From Candidatus Zhuqueibacterota bacterium (lineage in GTDB: Bacteria; Zhuqueibacterota; Zhuqueibacteria; Oceanimicrobiales; Oceanimicrobiaceae), in NCBI GenBank assembly GCA_029261995.1, contig JAJDAF010000034.1, positions 1 through 43,376 of the forward strand: 43,376 nt of DNA, in the 5' to 3' direction. A program made the translations under genes and the position numbers. Below are positions 8,056 to 17,231 of the stretch, piece after piece; positions within the stretch are counted from its first letter, which is position 1, and every line of letters begins with the position of its first letter. The notes under the pieces were generated by a model, which did not search any database, was not told the DNA's origin, and worked only from the letters and a program-made list of their open reading frames with translations.

Positions 8056-9414
8056 CTAGTCTCCACTAGGGGCTGCCTTTCGACACCAAATCAACGCAAA
8101 CGGCAAGCCGGTTGCAATAAAGGCAAGGTCCACGAGCGACTTCTGCCATTCATAGGTGGCGCGAAAGACGATGAGCGTGACGATCCCCACCAGGTAGACC
8201 GCCGGCAGGAACGGGTAGAAGGGCATGCGGTAAGCGCCCTCAACATCTCCGGCGGATCTGAGTTTGAAAAGCGCCACTGCCGCCAGGCCGTAGAAAATCA
8301 GGAGGGCGAAGACCATTCCTGCGACAATGGTTTCAAACGTGCCGCGCACGACGAGGATAACAGCGGCCCAGACACAATGCGCGATGATGGCGCGGGAAGG
8401 TGTGAGAAACTTGGGGTGGATGTGGTCGAGCCAGCTGAAGAACAAACGGTCTCTGGCCATGGCGTAGTAGACGCGCGGCGCTGTCATCATGGTGCCGTTG
8501 ATGCTGCCGGTAGTGGAGATGATGACCAGAATTGCCGTCAGTGCCGCACCGATTGGACCGAAAAGCTCGGTGGCCACATCCGAAGCAACGATGGTGCTGG
8601 TGCGCAAGCCCTCAATGCCGAGGGTGCGATAGTAGACAAAATTCGCGGACCAGTAGAGCAGGATGACAATCGCCAGGCCGGCCAGAATACTCACCGGGAT
8701 GACGCGTTGGGGATTCTTCATCTCGCCGGCGGTGTAGCCCGTGCGCTCCCAGCCGGTGTGCGAAAACACCACCATCATCAGGGCGGCAACCACATTGCCA
8801 ACCGGACCGAGCGTGCCCGTGGCTGGAGCGGTGGTGGCGAGCAAATTCTCCTGCCCGCCGACCAGAATGAGTCCGGCCCCGGCAAGCATGAACAGCCCGC
8901 CCACTTTCACCACAGTTGAGACTTTCTGGTAGACGCTCGCCCTCTGGATGCCGAGGTAGTTGAGCGTGCCCAGGAAGGCGATAATCAGCAGGGCGACCAG
9001 CGTCTGAGTCAGGTCGCTCATCTTAACGAAATAGCCCAGGTAGTTGGTGGCAATAATTGCCAGACCCGCCGCCGGGCTGGTGCGGATGATGAAAAGCTGG
9101 GCCCAGCCGAAAATGAAGCCGGCGTACGGTCCCAGCGTTCGGCTGATGTAGACGTATTCTCCGCCCGTTTCCGGCAGCCGGCTGCCAAGCTCCGCGTAGA
9201 TGAGTCCGCCGACAAACACAAAAGCACCGACAGCGACCCACAAGACCATGATGCTGGAAAATGACGGCAAGTAGCCCGCGATAATCTGCGGCGTGGAGTA
9301 GATGCCGGCGCCAATGGTGATGCCAATCAGAATGGCGATGCCGTCTGACACGCCGAGCACACGGCGCAGGGAGGGTTGACTTTGACCACTCGGACTTCGC
9401 TTGTCGATTTTCAT
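8056..9414 (-). CDS. APC-superfamily amino acid permease (452 aa)
   Basis: This is an inner-membrane amino acid transporter of the APC superfamily, most like the LAT/SteT-type exchangers. The broken first helix has the substrate-binding glycine motif (GITIGAGIYS, about residues 30-40). The family signature E-LG-R-P-TGGEYVY is present near residues 75-90 (AELGSRLPETGGEYVY). About twelve hydrophobic helices can be counted over 452 residues, a normal length. The specific substrate cannot be read from the sequence. The start ATG at 9412-9414 follows a weak GAGGCAGG. No operon partner is evident: the next leftward gene upstream (9517-9834) is 100 bases away. Confidence 0.88.
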   Translation of the reverse strand: MKIDKRSPSGQSQPSLRRVLGVSDGIAILIGITIGAGIYSTPQIIAGYLPSFSSIMVLWVAVGAFVFVGGLIYAELGSRLPETGGEYVYISRTLGPYAGFIFGWAQLFIIRTSPAAGLAIIATNYLGYFVKMSDLTQTLVALLIIAFLGTLNYLGIQRASVYQKVSTVVKVGGLFMLAGAGLILVGGQENLLATTAPATGTLGPVGNVVAALMMVVFSHTGWERTGYTAGEMKNPQRVIPVSILAGLAIVILLYWSANFVYYRTLGIEGLRTSTIVASDVATELFGPIGAALTAILVIISTTGSINGTMMTAPRVYYAMARDRLFFSWLDHIHPKFLTPSRAIIAHCVWAAVILVVRGTFETIVAGMVFALLIFYGLAAVALFKLRSAGDVEGAYRMPFYPFLPAVYLVGIVTLIVFRATYEWQKSLVDLAFIATGLPFALIWCRKAAPSGD

Positions 9415-9516
9415 CCTGCCTCAGGTGTTTTAAGAGAGTGCTTCTTCATGACCCGTTCACCCGTATTCCAACAGATTGGCCCTCGCTACAAAGGCTCGCT
9501 CATTTGGCGCATTTTG

Positions 9517-9834
9517 CTAAAGGCCATAGTCACGTTCGACCTTTGAAATTCTGGTCATAAAGCTGGAATACCATTTTTCCCGGCCCAATCGTTGAGCTTC
9601 CTGGTGCTCAATGTTCGATTTCCAATTCTTTATTGATTCGAGATCGGCCCAATAGGAAACAGTGATGCCAACCTCCTCTTTCGCGGATTCAATACCCAGG
9701 AAACCCGGTTGTTGCCTGGCAAGCGCAACCATTTTTTCCGCCATGGCGCCATAGCCATCATCTCCTTCCGTACGGTGAGAAGTAAAAATCACGGCATAAT
9801 AGGGTGGCTTTGGCGTATCAGCTATTGATGACAT
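9517..9834 (-). CDS. Antibiotic-biosynthesis-monooxygenase-like (ABM) domain protein (105 aa)
   Basis: A small dimeric alpha/beta-barrel protein of the ABM superfamily. The conserved pattern is visible in order: YYAVIFTS, then MAEKMVALARQQPGFLGIES, then GITVSYWADLESIKNWK and EHQEAQRLG, ending near VERDYG. Members range from quinone monooxygenases to haem-degrading or stress-related enzymes; this subgroup is uncharacterised. The start at 9832-9834 is chosen over an in-frame codon 12 residues upstream because AGGAG lies 7 bases before it. It begins 26 bases after the peptidase gene's stop and is probably co-transcribed with it. Confidence 0.82.
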   Translation of the reverse strand: MSSIADTPKPPYYAVIFTSHRTEGDDGYGAMAEKMVALARQQPGFLGIESAKEEVGITVSYWADLESIKNWKSNIEHQEAQRLGREKWYSSFMTRISKVERDYGL

Positions 9835-9860
9835 GAGTTCTCCTTTCGGGTGCAATCGTG

Positions 9861-11522
9861 TTATTCCCACGTGATCGAATATTCCGGCAGCACATCAATC
9901 GCCAAATCAGAGACCGCCGCCAGACTTGCTTCCAGCTCCGGTGTCACCCGGGCCCACTTTGCAAAGAAAGCTTCGACTGCGGCATTGTCGCCGTCGCCCT
10001 CCAGAATGAGAAGCTCAGCGGCCAGGCTTTTCAGGCCGGCGCGCATTTTGTCGAATTCCACCGACCATCTCCCGGTGGCGTTGTCATAGGTCAGAGCGCC
10101 GTTTTCCAGCAAGTAGCTCAGGGAGATGGCGGCCGCCTTGGCGTGCGCCTCGTGCAGCCCGAACCGCACCGACCGAAACAAGCTGCCCAGGAACGAAACG
10201 TAGAATGACTTTTCTTTGCTCTCGTCAACAACGCCGTTGTCCATGAGCCAGGCCAGCGAATAGAGGCCCGCGACATCTGCCTTGCATTCCTCCAAAGCAT
10301 TGTAGTTGGGCCCGATTGCGGCGTTGGTGGCCATGCCTGTCTTCGGTCCAACTTTGACGGTGCGCGGCCCGACCGCGTGGCAGATTTCATGCATCAACAC
10401 AAACTGAAAAAAGCCGGCGTCGGAAAGAAATTGCAACTGCGATTCGTCAATCAGTTTCATGCTGACCGGCTTGATGATGGCGTTGAAGCGCGCCTCGAAC
10501 ATATTTTTCCAAAAGGTCTTCTTGGTGCCTTTCTGCTTGTGGACTGCCGGATCATTGGGCAAATTGGTGGCCACCGATTGATAGCCGGCAGCACCTTCGC
10601 CAGCGCGCCGGATATCCTGCACCACGACGAACTTTGCCGCCAGGCCGCTGACAACCGATTTGTACTCGTCCGGAATCGGCAGGTTTTCCTCGAGCTGCTG
10701 CAGGTATTTGGTGTAAATGTCGAGATTCTTCGATTCTTCCTGATCGACGATTTCGATGTAGGCTTCGTACTTGGCTTTCACGCCTTTGATGCCGTCAGAA
10801 TACGTTTCAAAGGGGCCGAAAACGATATCGAATTTGTTGTCTTCGACATCGATCCAGGCGACGTCGGCATCATAGTAATTATCCGTGGTCAGGGCTTTAG
10901 CTTTCAGCCGCAGGAATTTCGCGAAGGAAGCGTTGTCGGTCAGGTCGGCGCACTCGTTAAGCAGTTGGACAATCGGATCGACATGCTGTTTGTATTCGTC
11001 GTAGTAGGAAATAGCCTGGTAGCAGCACTGGCCATCTTCGCGAATGACGGTGTACGGCGACATGAACTCTGCCTGTTCCGACTTCTGCAGGATTGCGATG
11101 TAAGCGTCGAATTCGGCAGCCGTCATGCCATGCGGGTAGACTTCGCCGCCCGGGTAGAACACCTCGCTGCCGATGATGGTCTCGTGGTTGGCCAACAGCT
11201 CAAATGGCCCGGCACTGTGTTTGACCAGTGTCAAGAGTTTCGCCGCCAACGGATCGTTCTTGACATTCTGCAAGCTGTCCCGCAGTACCATCCCGCGTTT
11301 CGAGGTCTGTAGCCAGAAGAGGGTGTCGATGTGGTCTGCCGCCTGCATCAACTTCTTGAGAATGGTTTTGTCGGTGTCGCTAAAGCCGCTGGCGTCGAAG
11401 TGCATTTTGTAGGGCGTGTACTGCGCCAGGTAGGCGTCGGTTCGTTTTTCCAGGTCTGTTGCGGGCGGATTGGCCTGGCATGCCGCGAAGAGGAACACTA
11501 GTGCGAAGAGGGTCGTTTTCAT
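9861..11522 (-). CDS. M49-like (dipeptidyl-peptidase III family) metallopeptidase lipoprotein (553 aa)
   Basis: A predicted zinc peptidase anchored as a lipoprotein. The start at 11520-11522 gives a lipoprotein signal with lipobox LFAAC (Cys15). The zinc site is visible as HEICH (residues 378-382) and EECKAD (411-416), the latter matching the EECRAD/E motif of dipeptidyl-peptidase III. Classical M49 enzymes have a six-residue HEXXGH; this protein has the five-residue HEXXH form, as in some bacterial M49-like proteins. The likely role is removal of N-terminal dipeptides or peptide breakdown in the periplasm, an inference from the family. It is followed at 26 bases by the ABM gene. A candidate promoter lies about 120 bases upstream. 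Confidence 0.85.
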   Translation of the reverse strand: MKTTLFALVFLFAACQANPPATDLEKRTDAYLAQYTPYKMHFDASGFSDTDKTILKKLMQAADHIDTLFWLQTSKRGMVLRDSLQNVKNDPLAAKLLTLVKHSAGPFELLANHETIIGSEVFYPGGEVYPHGMTAAEFDAYIAILQKSEQAEFMSPYTVIREDGQCCYQAISYYDEYKQHVDPIVQLLNECADLTDNASFAKFLRLKAKALTTDNYYDADVAWIDVEDNKFDIVFGPFETYSDGIKGVKAKYEAYIEIVDQEESKNLDIYTKYLQQLEENLPIPDEYKSVVSGLAAKFVVVQDIRRAGEGAAGYQSVATNLPNDPAVHKQKGTKKTFWKNMFEARFNAIIKPVSMKLIDESQLQFLSDAGFFQFVLMHEICHAVGPRTVKVGPKTGMATNAAIGPNYNALEECKADVAGLYSLAWLMDNGVVDESKEKSFYVSFLGSLFRSVRFGLHEAHAKAAAISLSYLLENGALTYDNATGRWSVEFDKMRAGLKSLAAELLILEGDGDNAAVEAFFAKWARVTPELEASLAAVSDLAIDVLPEYSITWE

Positions 11523-11906
11523 TTTTCTTTCCCGAATTTGATGATTCTTGAATCTGAACGGTGGCCCGCGGGTGAAGCGAGAGGCATGGCGCGGGGCCAG
11601 TGGGCCATCTCTGGAACTGCTGTTGCAGGGAATGCGACGCAATGTAACACCATGTGACGATTTTGTCAACTGGAATCAGCCGGGCCACGGCAAGGCCTGT
11701 CTTGCCAGCCGGCGTTGAATATCATCCGTTGGTCGCGGGTTTCCATCCGAACTCTGAAAATCTGCCAACAAAAGTGTCGCCGTGCCGTTGATTTTGGCAA
11801 CTCTGGAGGACCGCCGGCAGCAACGCCAGCAGGTTTGTCGATCGTGCGCTGCACAATCGCGTTGGCGGAACCTCGTCGAATCTCATTTTTCAAACTGGAG
11901 GCAAAC
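11523..11906. other. Divergent intergenic region (about 380 bp)
   Basis: This lies between the leftward peptidase and the rightward TPR-like gene. It holds a good promoter candidate for the leftward gene (11641-11669) and the ribosome binding site of the rightward gene near 11897-11902. In-frame extensions of both genes into this region lack protein-like sequence and were not used. Confidence 0.5.
11641..11669 (-). promoter_or_regulatory. Candidate sigma-70-like promoter for the peptidase/ABM operon
   Basis: On the minus strand TTGACA (11669-11664) and TACATT (11646-11641) are separated by 17 bases, an ideal spacing. Transcription would start near 11634, leaving an untranslated leader of about 110 bases. 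Confidence 0.5.
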
Positions 11907-12608
11907 ATGAGAAAAATCCTTGCACTTCTCATCACCACCGTCGTTCTTAGCAATGTACAGGCACAAGACCGGCAGTTTGTGCAGGAGATGGAGGCGGCGC
12001 TTACCATTCACGACACCGCTTCGTCCGTCGCTTCGGAACTCGTGGCGCTCGATAGATTCCGGGCGCTTACCAGGAAATATGATCGCGAATGGCTGCCGGG
12101 CTACTGGACCGCGTACCTGTGCACTCAGGTAGCGCGACTCAAAGGCCGCGCACCCGATTTCCCGGCGGACCTGGACTCAAAGGAGTTGATCCTGGAGGCG
12201 CAAGAGCACCTGGACCATGCTTCCAAAACCAAAGGGCAGAAGACCGCGGCAGAGCAATCAGATTTTCATATGCTGCAAGGCTTCGTTTATGGTTGGGTGA
12301 ACAGGATGGTTGCCACGACTGAAGCCGAGAAGAAAAAATATCGCGAGCTGCAGCAGGCAGAGTACCAGGCGGCCGTCCGCGAAAACCCGAGAAACCCGCT
12401 GATGTATGTCATGACCGGAATCGATCTCACAGGCAAGGACCACGGCTACAAAGATGTGGCGGCCGGGATTGGATTGCTGGATTACGCACAACAGATCTTT
12501 GACCGTGCGCCGAAAAGAAGCATGACAACCTACTGGAATAAGGACTTCATTGGATTCTGGAAGTCGAGTGCCGAAAAACGGCTGGCGGAGATGTTGAAAC
12601 AGAGTTAG
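11907..12608 (+). CDS. Exported TPR-like hypothetical protein (233 aa)
   Basis: A periplasmic protein of unknown function. A signal peptide is clear at the N-terminus (KILALLITTVVLSNVQA). The mature part is helical and charged, with repeated A-x-x-Y and AVRENPRNPLMYVMTG-like segments that suggest tetratricopeptide-like helical repeats. The start ATG at 11907-11909 has TGGAGG 5 bases upstream, which decides against the longer frame. It lies just ahead of the LytS/LytTR genes, separated by 84 bases. A functional link to them is not established. Confidence 0.78.
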   Translation: MRKILALLITTVVLSNVQAQDRQFVQEMEAALTIHDTASSVASELVALDRFRALTRKYDREWLPGYWTAYLCTQVARLKGRAPDFPADLDSKELILEAQEHLDHASKTKGQKTAAEQSDFHMLQGFVYGWVNRMVATTEAEKKKYRELQQAEYQAAVRENPRNPLMYVMTGIDLTGKDHGYKDVAAGIGLLDYAQQIFDRAPKRSMTTYWNKDFIGFWKSSAEKRLAEMLKQS

Positions 12609-12692
12609 GCGCACGGTCGCTACGGCCTGATTGCGCAGACTCAGTGCAATGTTTTTGTGTAGCCGGTCGAGCCCAAGCCGAACCACAATCTT

Positions 12693-13826
12693 ATGACCGC
12701 AAACAAGCAACTCGATTCCCAAAAGGTCAGCCAGGAGTTCGCCTTCCGTTTCATCCTGGCGTTCTGGCTGCTTCTCGGCTTGATCGACCTGCTGAAGAAC
12801 GTCGTCGGCACGCTCAACGCAGGCAGGGCCGTGGCTTGGGCGGACACTCTGCAATTCGTGACTCTGTACTCCGGCGTCTGGATTGTATTGAGTTACCCGA
12901 TCTACCGGTTGTTTCAGCGGACTTGCGGCAAGTCCTGGCTGGCGAGATTGGCGACCCAGGCTGGCGGCAGTCTGCTTTTTGGATGCGTCCACACGCTGCT
13001 GCTATCCTGCTCCTACTCGCTCCTGGTTTATCTCAGTGGCAGTTTCGAAACGAGTTTCATCGAGTTCTACCTGCCCAGGATTTTCGGCCGGTTTTTCCCT
13101 GTCTGGCTCAACAGTGCTCTGGCCTACTGGGTAGTTGTGATCATTCTCTTTGCTTTCGACTACTACGAACAGTTCCGCCGGCAATCCACACTTGCCCTGC
13201 AACTCGAATCTGAATTATCTCAAGCCCAATTGCAGGCGTTGCGTATGCAGGTGCAGCCGCATTTTCTTTTCAATGCCCACAATACCATTGCCATGCTCAT
13301 TCGCCGCAAACAATACGACCAAGCCGTGAACATGATTTCGGGACTGAGCGATTTGCTGCGCACAACTCTGACACGGGAAAACCACCAGTTCATCACCGTA
13401 GACGAGGAGGTGGCGATCATCAACAAATATCTCGCCATCGAAAAAGCGCGCTTCGAAGACACACTCTCGGTTGCAATCGACGTTGCCAGCGAGGTCGGTG
13501 ATGCCCTGGTGCCCAACCTCATTCTGCAGCCGCTGGTGGAAAATGCCATCAAACACGGTGTGGCCCGGGCGCTGGCTGGCGCCGCGCTTCGAATATCCGC
13601 CAAAAAGCGTGACGGCAAACTGGTGCTTGGCATCCACAACAGCGGCCCTGGTCTGACCGAATCCGGGGCTTCAACACGTCCCGGCGGAATCGGTTTGCAG
13701 AACGTCAGAAACCGCTTGCAGAAACTATTTGGCGACGAGCACAGGTTGTCGCTGGCAAACACAGATGGAGGCGTGCTGGCACAAATGGAGATTCCATTTC
13801 TGACTGGGGAACAGGGTGGTGAATAA
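12693..13826 (+). CDS. LytS/YehU-type membrane sensor histidine kinase (377 aa)
   Basis: A membrane sensor kinase of the LytS/YehU class (His_kinase PF06580 plus HATPase). Four membrane helices lie at about residues 18-37, 53-72, 88-115 and 137-155, followed by a coiled coil. The phospho-acceptor box is QVQPHFLFNAHN with His190. The ATP-binding parts are NAIKHG (N box) and GGIGLQNVRNRL (G box). It has no recognisable extracellular sensor domain, so the helices probably sense the signal. It overlaps the response-regulator gene, as expected for a two-component operon. The start ATG at 12693 lacks a strong ribosome binding site. Confidence 0.92.
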   Translation: MTANKQLDSQKVSQEFAFRFILAFWLLLGLIDLLKNVVGTLNAGRAVAWADTLQFVTLYSGVWIVLSYPIYRLFQRTCGKSWLARLATQAGGSLLFGCVHTLLLSCSYSLLVYLSGSFETSFIEFYLPRIFGRFFPVWLNSALAYWVVVIILFAFDYYEQFRRQSTLALQLESELSQAQLQALRMQVQPHFLFNAHNTIAMLIRRKQYDQAVNMISGLSDLLRTTLTRENHQFITVDEEVAIINKYLAIEKARFEDTLSVAIDVASEVGDALVPNLILQPLVENAIKHGVARALAGAALRISAKKRDGKLVLGIHNSGPGLTESGASTRPGGIGLQNVRNRLQKLFGDEHRLSLANTDGGVLAQMEIPFLTGEQGGE

Positions 13827-14628
13827 GCTTGCCGCCGTCATCGTTGACGATGAAAAGCAGGCACGCGATGGCCTGAAAGTGCTGTTGGCGCGCGACCCGA
13901 AAATCGAAGTCATTGCAGTCTGTCGCAACGGCATGCAGGCCATCGATGAGATTGCGCGGCTGCAACCGGATCTGCTTTTTCTCGATATTCAAATGCCGGA
14001 GATCAATGGTTTCGAAGTGCTGAACAGCCTGCCTGACGACATCTTGCCGGCGGTTATTTTTGCCACGGCCTACGACAAATATGCCCTGCAGGCATTCGAA
14101 GTGCATGCCATCGACTACCTGTTGAAGCCGTTCACCGACGCCCGATTTTTTGAAGCGCTGGAGCGTGCCAAGCAGCAGATACGAGGTACGCAGACCCGGC
14201 ACATCAGCCACCGTCTGCTGTCACTGCTCAACGACTACCAGGATGTGCACGGCGACGACCCTTCCGTGCTGGTGCACGAAGGCGAGGCCGTCAAGCCCGC
14301 AAACGACCGGCTGGTCATCAAATCATCTGGCAAGATCCACCTCATGCCACTCCGGCGCATCCACTATTTCGAGTCGTCGGACTATTTCGTGACGGTTCAT
14401 GCCGAACGCCAGGAGTACATGGTGAGGGAAAGTCTCAAGTCGCTGGTGGCGCGTCTGCCGGAGAGCCAATTCTTCCGGATTCACCGTTCGACTGTCGTGA
14501 ATTTGAACATGATTCAAACGGTGCAGCCTCACGCAAACGGTGATTTCGCGGTCACCCTGCGGAGCGGCCGTGAATTGCGCGGCAGCCGTAAGTACCGCCG
14601 GGTGCTGTTTGATAAGATGGGAATCTGA
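13819..14628 (+). CDS. LytTR-family response regulator (269 aa)
   Basis: A two-component response regulator with an N-terminal receiver domain and a C-terminal LytTR DNA-binding domain. The acidic pair (VDDE), the phospho-acceptor Asp at about residue 56 (LLFLDIQMPEING) and the conserved Lys (LLKPF) are all visible. The LytTR part follows a linker and contains IHYFESSDYFVTVH and FFRIHRSTVVNL. It overlaps the kinase gene by 8 bases and is its evident partner. The start is a GTG; a second GTG at 13816 is possible, but 13819 is better spaced from GGGGA. LytTR regulators bind direct repeats upstream of target genes; no target was identified here. Confidence 0.92.
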   Translation: MNKLAAVIVDDEKQARDGLKVLLARDPKIEVIAVCRNGMQAIDEIARLQPDLLFLDIQMPEINGFEVLNSLPDDILPAVIFATAYDKYALQAFEVHAIDYLLKPFTDARFFEALERAKQQIRGTQTRHISHRLLSLLNDYQDVHGDDPSVLVHEGEAVKPANDRLVIKSSGKIHLMPLRRIHYFESSDYFVTVHAERQEYMVRESLKSLVARLPESQFFRIHRSTVVNLNMIQTVQPHANGDFAVTLRSGRELRGSRKYRRVLFDKMGI

Positions 14629-14639
14629 CCGGCCATCGC

Positions 14640-15002
14640 CTAGTTTGTCCGCTGCAGGATATCTTCGTACCCCCCTTCATTTGTGAGATTCGTATACCCC
14701 AATTCCGCCAGCACCTTCTGCGCGATCCCGGACCTGTGACCACTGCGACAGTAGAGTTTAATCGGGCGGTTTTTTTCCTGCACAACGGCGGAGATTCTTT
14801 CGGCTATCTCCGTGTGTGGAATATTGATGGCGCCGTCCAGGTGTCCCGTATCAAACTCGGCCGGAGTCCGAACATCGATCCAAATCTCGTCGATGACTTC
14901 CGAAGTCGCGGGCCGTTGCTGCTCAGCGGTTTGCTCTGTGTATTTGCTGCAAGAAAGGATGGTCAGCAGGCATAGGGCAAGCGTCAGATGTGTCGGTTTC
15001 AT
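14640..15002 (-). CDS. Rhodanese-like lipoprotein (120 aa)
   Basis: A single rhodanese domain exported as a lipoprotein. The signal ends in a lipobox-like LTILSC, so the mature protein would begin at Cys18. The domain shows IDVRTPAEFDTGHLDGAINIPH and the active-site loop YCRSGHRSG, with the catalytic Cys present. Such periplasmic rhodaneses are thought to handle sulfane sulfur or thiol chemistry, but the substrate is not known here. It converges with the response regulator (12 bases between the stops) and lies just downstream of the aldo-keto reductase on the same strand. Confidence 0.85.
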   Translation of the reverse strand: MKPTHLTLALCLLTILSCSKYTEQTAEQQRPATSEVIDEIWIDVRTPAEFDTGHLDGAINIPHTEIAERISAVVQEKNRPIKLYCRSGHRSGIAQKVLAELGYTNLTNEGGYEDILQRTN

Positions 15003-15056
15003 TTGTCCACCATTCTTGAGTACGTTTTGCCGTTCGGAGATGCAAGCCGTTCGCTT

Positions 15057-16049
15057 CTAGCTTGCCAGGATCTTTTCAATCCGGTCCAGCTCATCCTTGC
15101 TGAAGGCCAAAGTGTCGAGTGCCGCAACGGAATCCTCAACCTGGCTGAGCTTGCTGGTGCCAATCAGCGCGGAGGTTACGCTTTCGTGCCGGAGTACCCA
15201 GGCCAATGCCATCTGCGCCAGAGACTGACCCCGGCTGCGGGAGATTTCGTTGAGCTGGCCCGCCATTCGCACTTTTTCCCGGGTTACTTGTTCTGTTTGC
15301 AGAAAGCTGTGTGTATTTGCAGCCCGGGAGTCGTCCGGGATGTTATTGAGATACTTGTCACTGAGCAGGCCCTGCGCCAGGGGCGAAAAGACGATACAAC
15401 CCATGCCCTCCTTCTCAAGCGTGGTCAGCAGTTTCGGCTCCACCCAGCGGTCGAACATGGAGTAGCTCGGCTGGTGGATCAGGCATGGCGTGCCGAGTTC
15501 ACGCAGAAGTTTAGCGGCACGGCTGGTGAGCGCCGCATCATACTGCGAGATGCCGACATAGAGCGCCCGGCCGCTGCGTACGATGAAGTCGAGCGCGGCC
15601 ATGGTTTCCTCCAGCGGCGTCTCGGGATCCGGACGGTGGTGATAGAAGATATCGACATATTCCAGGCCCATGCGTTTCAGACTCTGGTCCAGGCTCGCCA
15701 CCAGATATTTGCGCGAACCCCCGTTGCCGTAAGGGCCGGGCCACATGGGCCAGCCGGCCTTGCTGGAGATAATGAGCTGGTCCCGGAAGGGCCGCAGATC
15801 CTGCTGCAAAATTCTGCCAAAATTTTCTTCCGCCGAACCGGGCGGCGGGCCATAGTTGTTGGCGAGATCGAAATGCGTGATGCCGAGGTCGAAGGCGCGG
15901 CGAATCATGGCGCGGCCATTTTCGAACAAATCGAACCCGCCCCAGTTGTGCCACAATCCGAGAGAGATAGCCGGCAGCTTGAGACCGCTGCGGCCACAGT
16001 GTCTGAAAGTCATCTTGTCGTAGCGGACCTGGTCAGGTTGGTAGGTCAT
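15057..16049 (-). CDS. Aldo/keto reductase, YghZ/Gpr-like (330 aa)
   Basis: A cytoplasmic NADPH-dependent aldo/keto reductase. The catalytic tetrad is visible: D61 and Y66 (FDLANNYGPPPG), K97 (SSKAGW) and H137/H138 (FYHHRPD). The substrate-loop motif MWPGPYGNGGSRKYL and the overall length match E. coli YghZ, an L-glyceraldehyde-3-phosphate reductase that detoxifies methylglyoxal. Assignment to that activity is by resemblance. The start ATG at 16047-16049 has AGGAG 7 bases upstream. The rhodanese lipoprotein follows 54 bases after the stop. Confidence 0.9.
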   Translation of the reverse strand: MTYQPDQVRYDKMTFRHCGRSGLKLPAISLGLWHNWGGFDLFENGRAMIRRAFDLGITHFDLANNYGPPPGSAEENFGRILQQDLRPFRDQLIISSKAGWPMWPGPYGNGGSRKYLVASLDQSLKRMGLEYVDIFYHHRPDPETPLEETMAALDFIVRSGRALYVGISQYDAALTSRAAKLLRELGTPCLIHQPSYSMFDRWVEPKLLTTLEKEGMGCIVFSPLAQGLLSDKYLNNIPDDSRAANTHSFLQTEQVTREKVRMAGQLNEISRSRGQSLAQMALAWVLRHESVTSALIGTSKLSQVEDSVAALDTLAFSKDELDRIEKILAS

Positions 16050-16356
16050 GCTTTCTCCTGAGTTTCTAATTCGTGAACAATGCCGCCAAAATAGCGACTA
16101 CGAGCGGCGGAAGCAAGCAAAATTCTCTTCCATCGGGCCGCTGAGAAGGACGATGGCCAGCTTGCCATAGGAGGTTGCGGTGGTTCCAGATTCGTCTTGC
16201 GATTCCAAAACGATTTTCCTATTATTCACCTGCCATTGTGCGAGGTCTTGCCCGTCCAGACCTTGCAGACAGCACCAATTGATTTGCGCCCGACAGTCAA
16301 CCTCCCGGGTGGCGAGATGCCGCGCCGGGATTTTTGTGTAAAAAAGTGAGTTCATC
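16050..16356. other. Divergent intergenic region (about 300 bp)
   Basis: This lies between the leftward aldo/keto reductase and the rightward YgjV-like gene. A short minus-strand open frame (16098-16358) overlaps the start of the neighbour and has no ribosome binding site or recognisable motif, so I see nothing supported beyond promoter space. Confidence 0.35.
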
Positions 16357-16986
16357 ATGCAGTGGTTTTCATACGAAGCGTTCGGTTATTTCGCATCTGC
16401 CCTGATCGTCATTTCTCTTGCAATGCGGTCTCTTATCAGACTGCGCATTGTCAATCTTGTTGGGGCCAGCAGCATGGCCGTGTATGGCGTGCTCATCGAA
16501 GCTTACCCCGTGGCCGTGCTCAACGCCCTGATAGTCTGCATCGACGTCTATTACCTGGTTGAGTTTTTCACCAGGAAAGATCTTTTTACCGTACTGGAGG
16601 TGAGACCGGAGTCGCATTATTTGCGTTATTTTCTTGATTTCTACGCCGATGAGATCAAACGCTTTCTTCCGGGTTTTTCCTACGACGCCAGCAAGCCCGG
16701 AAAAGTTTGTTTTATTCTGCGCAATCTGGTTCCGGCCGGCTTGTTTATCACAGAGCCAAGACCGGAGAAAGGTCTGTTTGTCGCGCTTGATTTTGTCATT
16801 CCGGGCTACCGCGATCTGAAAATCGGCAAGTACGTCTACAATCCGCAATCGCAACTCCTGGCCGGAAACGGCATCGACAGACTGTTTTCGGAACCGGGTA
16901 CGCCAAAACATGAATCCTATTTGCGCAGAATGGGCTTCCGTCCGGAAGATCCCGCCGCCACCTGCTACACCCTGCTTCTTAAATAA
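16357..16986 (+). CDS. YgjV-like membrane protein with C-terminal soluble domain (209 aa)
   Basis: A protein with an N-terminal membrane domain and a soluble C-terminus. Three hydrophobic helices over residues 8-75 (FGYFASALIVISLAM, IVNLVGASSMAVYGVLI, VAVLNALIVCIDVYYLV) match the YgjV-type membrane module. The rest (about 85-209) resembles a GNAT-like fold: VALDFVIPGYRDLKIGKYV, then HESYLRRMGF near the end, the region where GNAT enzymes have the terminal strand and helix. This arrangement is common in Bacteroidota. Activity is unproven. The start ATG is weakly supported by GTGAG upstream. Confidence 0.8.
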   Translation: MQWFSYEAFGYFASALIVISLAMRSLIRLRIVNLVGASSMAVYGVLIEAYPVAVLNALIVCIDVYYLVEFFTRKDLFTVLEVRPESHYLRYFLDFYADEIKRFLPGFSYDASKPGKVCFILRNLVPAGLFITEPRPEKGLFVALDFVIPGYRDLKIGKYVYNPQSQLLAGNGIDRLFSEPGTPKHESYLRRMGFRPEDPAATCYTLLLK

Positions 16987-17231
16987 GACGACGGCTCGAG
17001 CCCCGGGAAACTCTGTCAGGCGCGATAGCGGCGTGCTGTCTGAAGAGCAACAGAGAGAACAGCAAGAATGCGCGGTTCATGCTGTCGCACCGGCCTTTGA
17101 GTCATTCAAAACAACGGGTCACCGCTTTGCAGTAGCGGTCGAGCGGTCAGTTTTCGTATCTTACCATCGTGGCACATCATGCTTCGCTTCGGTCGCCCCG
17201 AATCGCCATTCAATTCATAGAGGAGATTCCC

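Noticed and set aside
8038-8919. Long plus-strand open frame antisense to the APC permease
   Set aside because: It is the complement of a conserved permease gene, has no ribosome binding site and a composition typical of antisense frames in GC-rich genes.
16098-16358. 86-codon minus-strand frame between the aldo/keto reductase and the YgjV-like gene
   Set aside because: It overlaps the neighbour's start and has no ribosome binding site or protein-like pattern.
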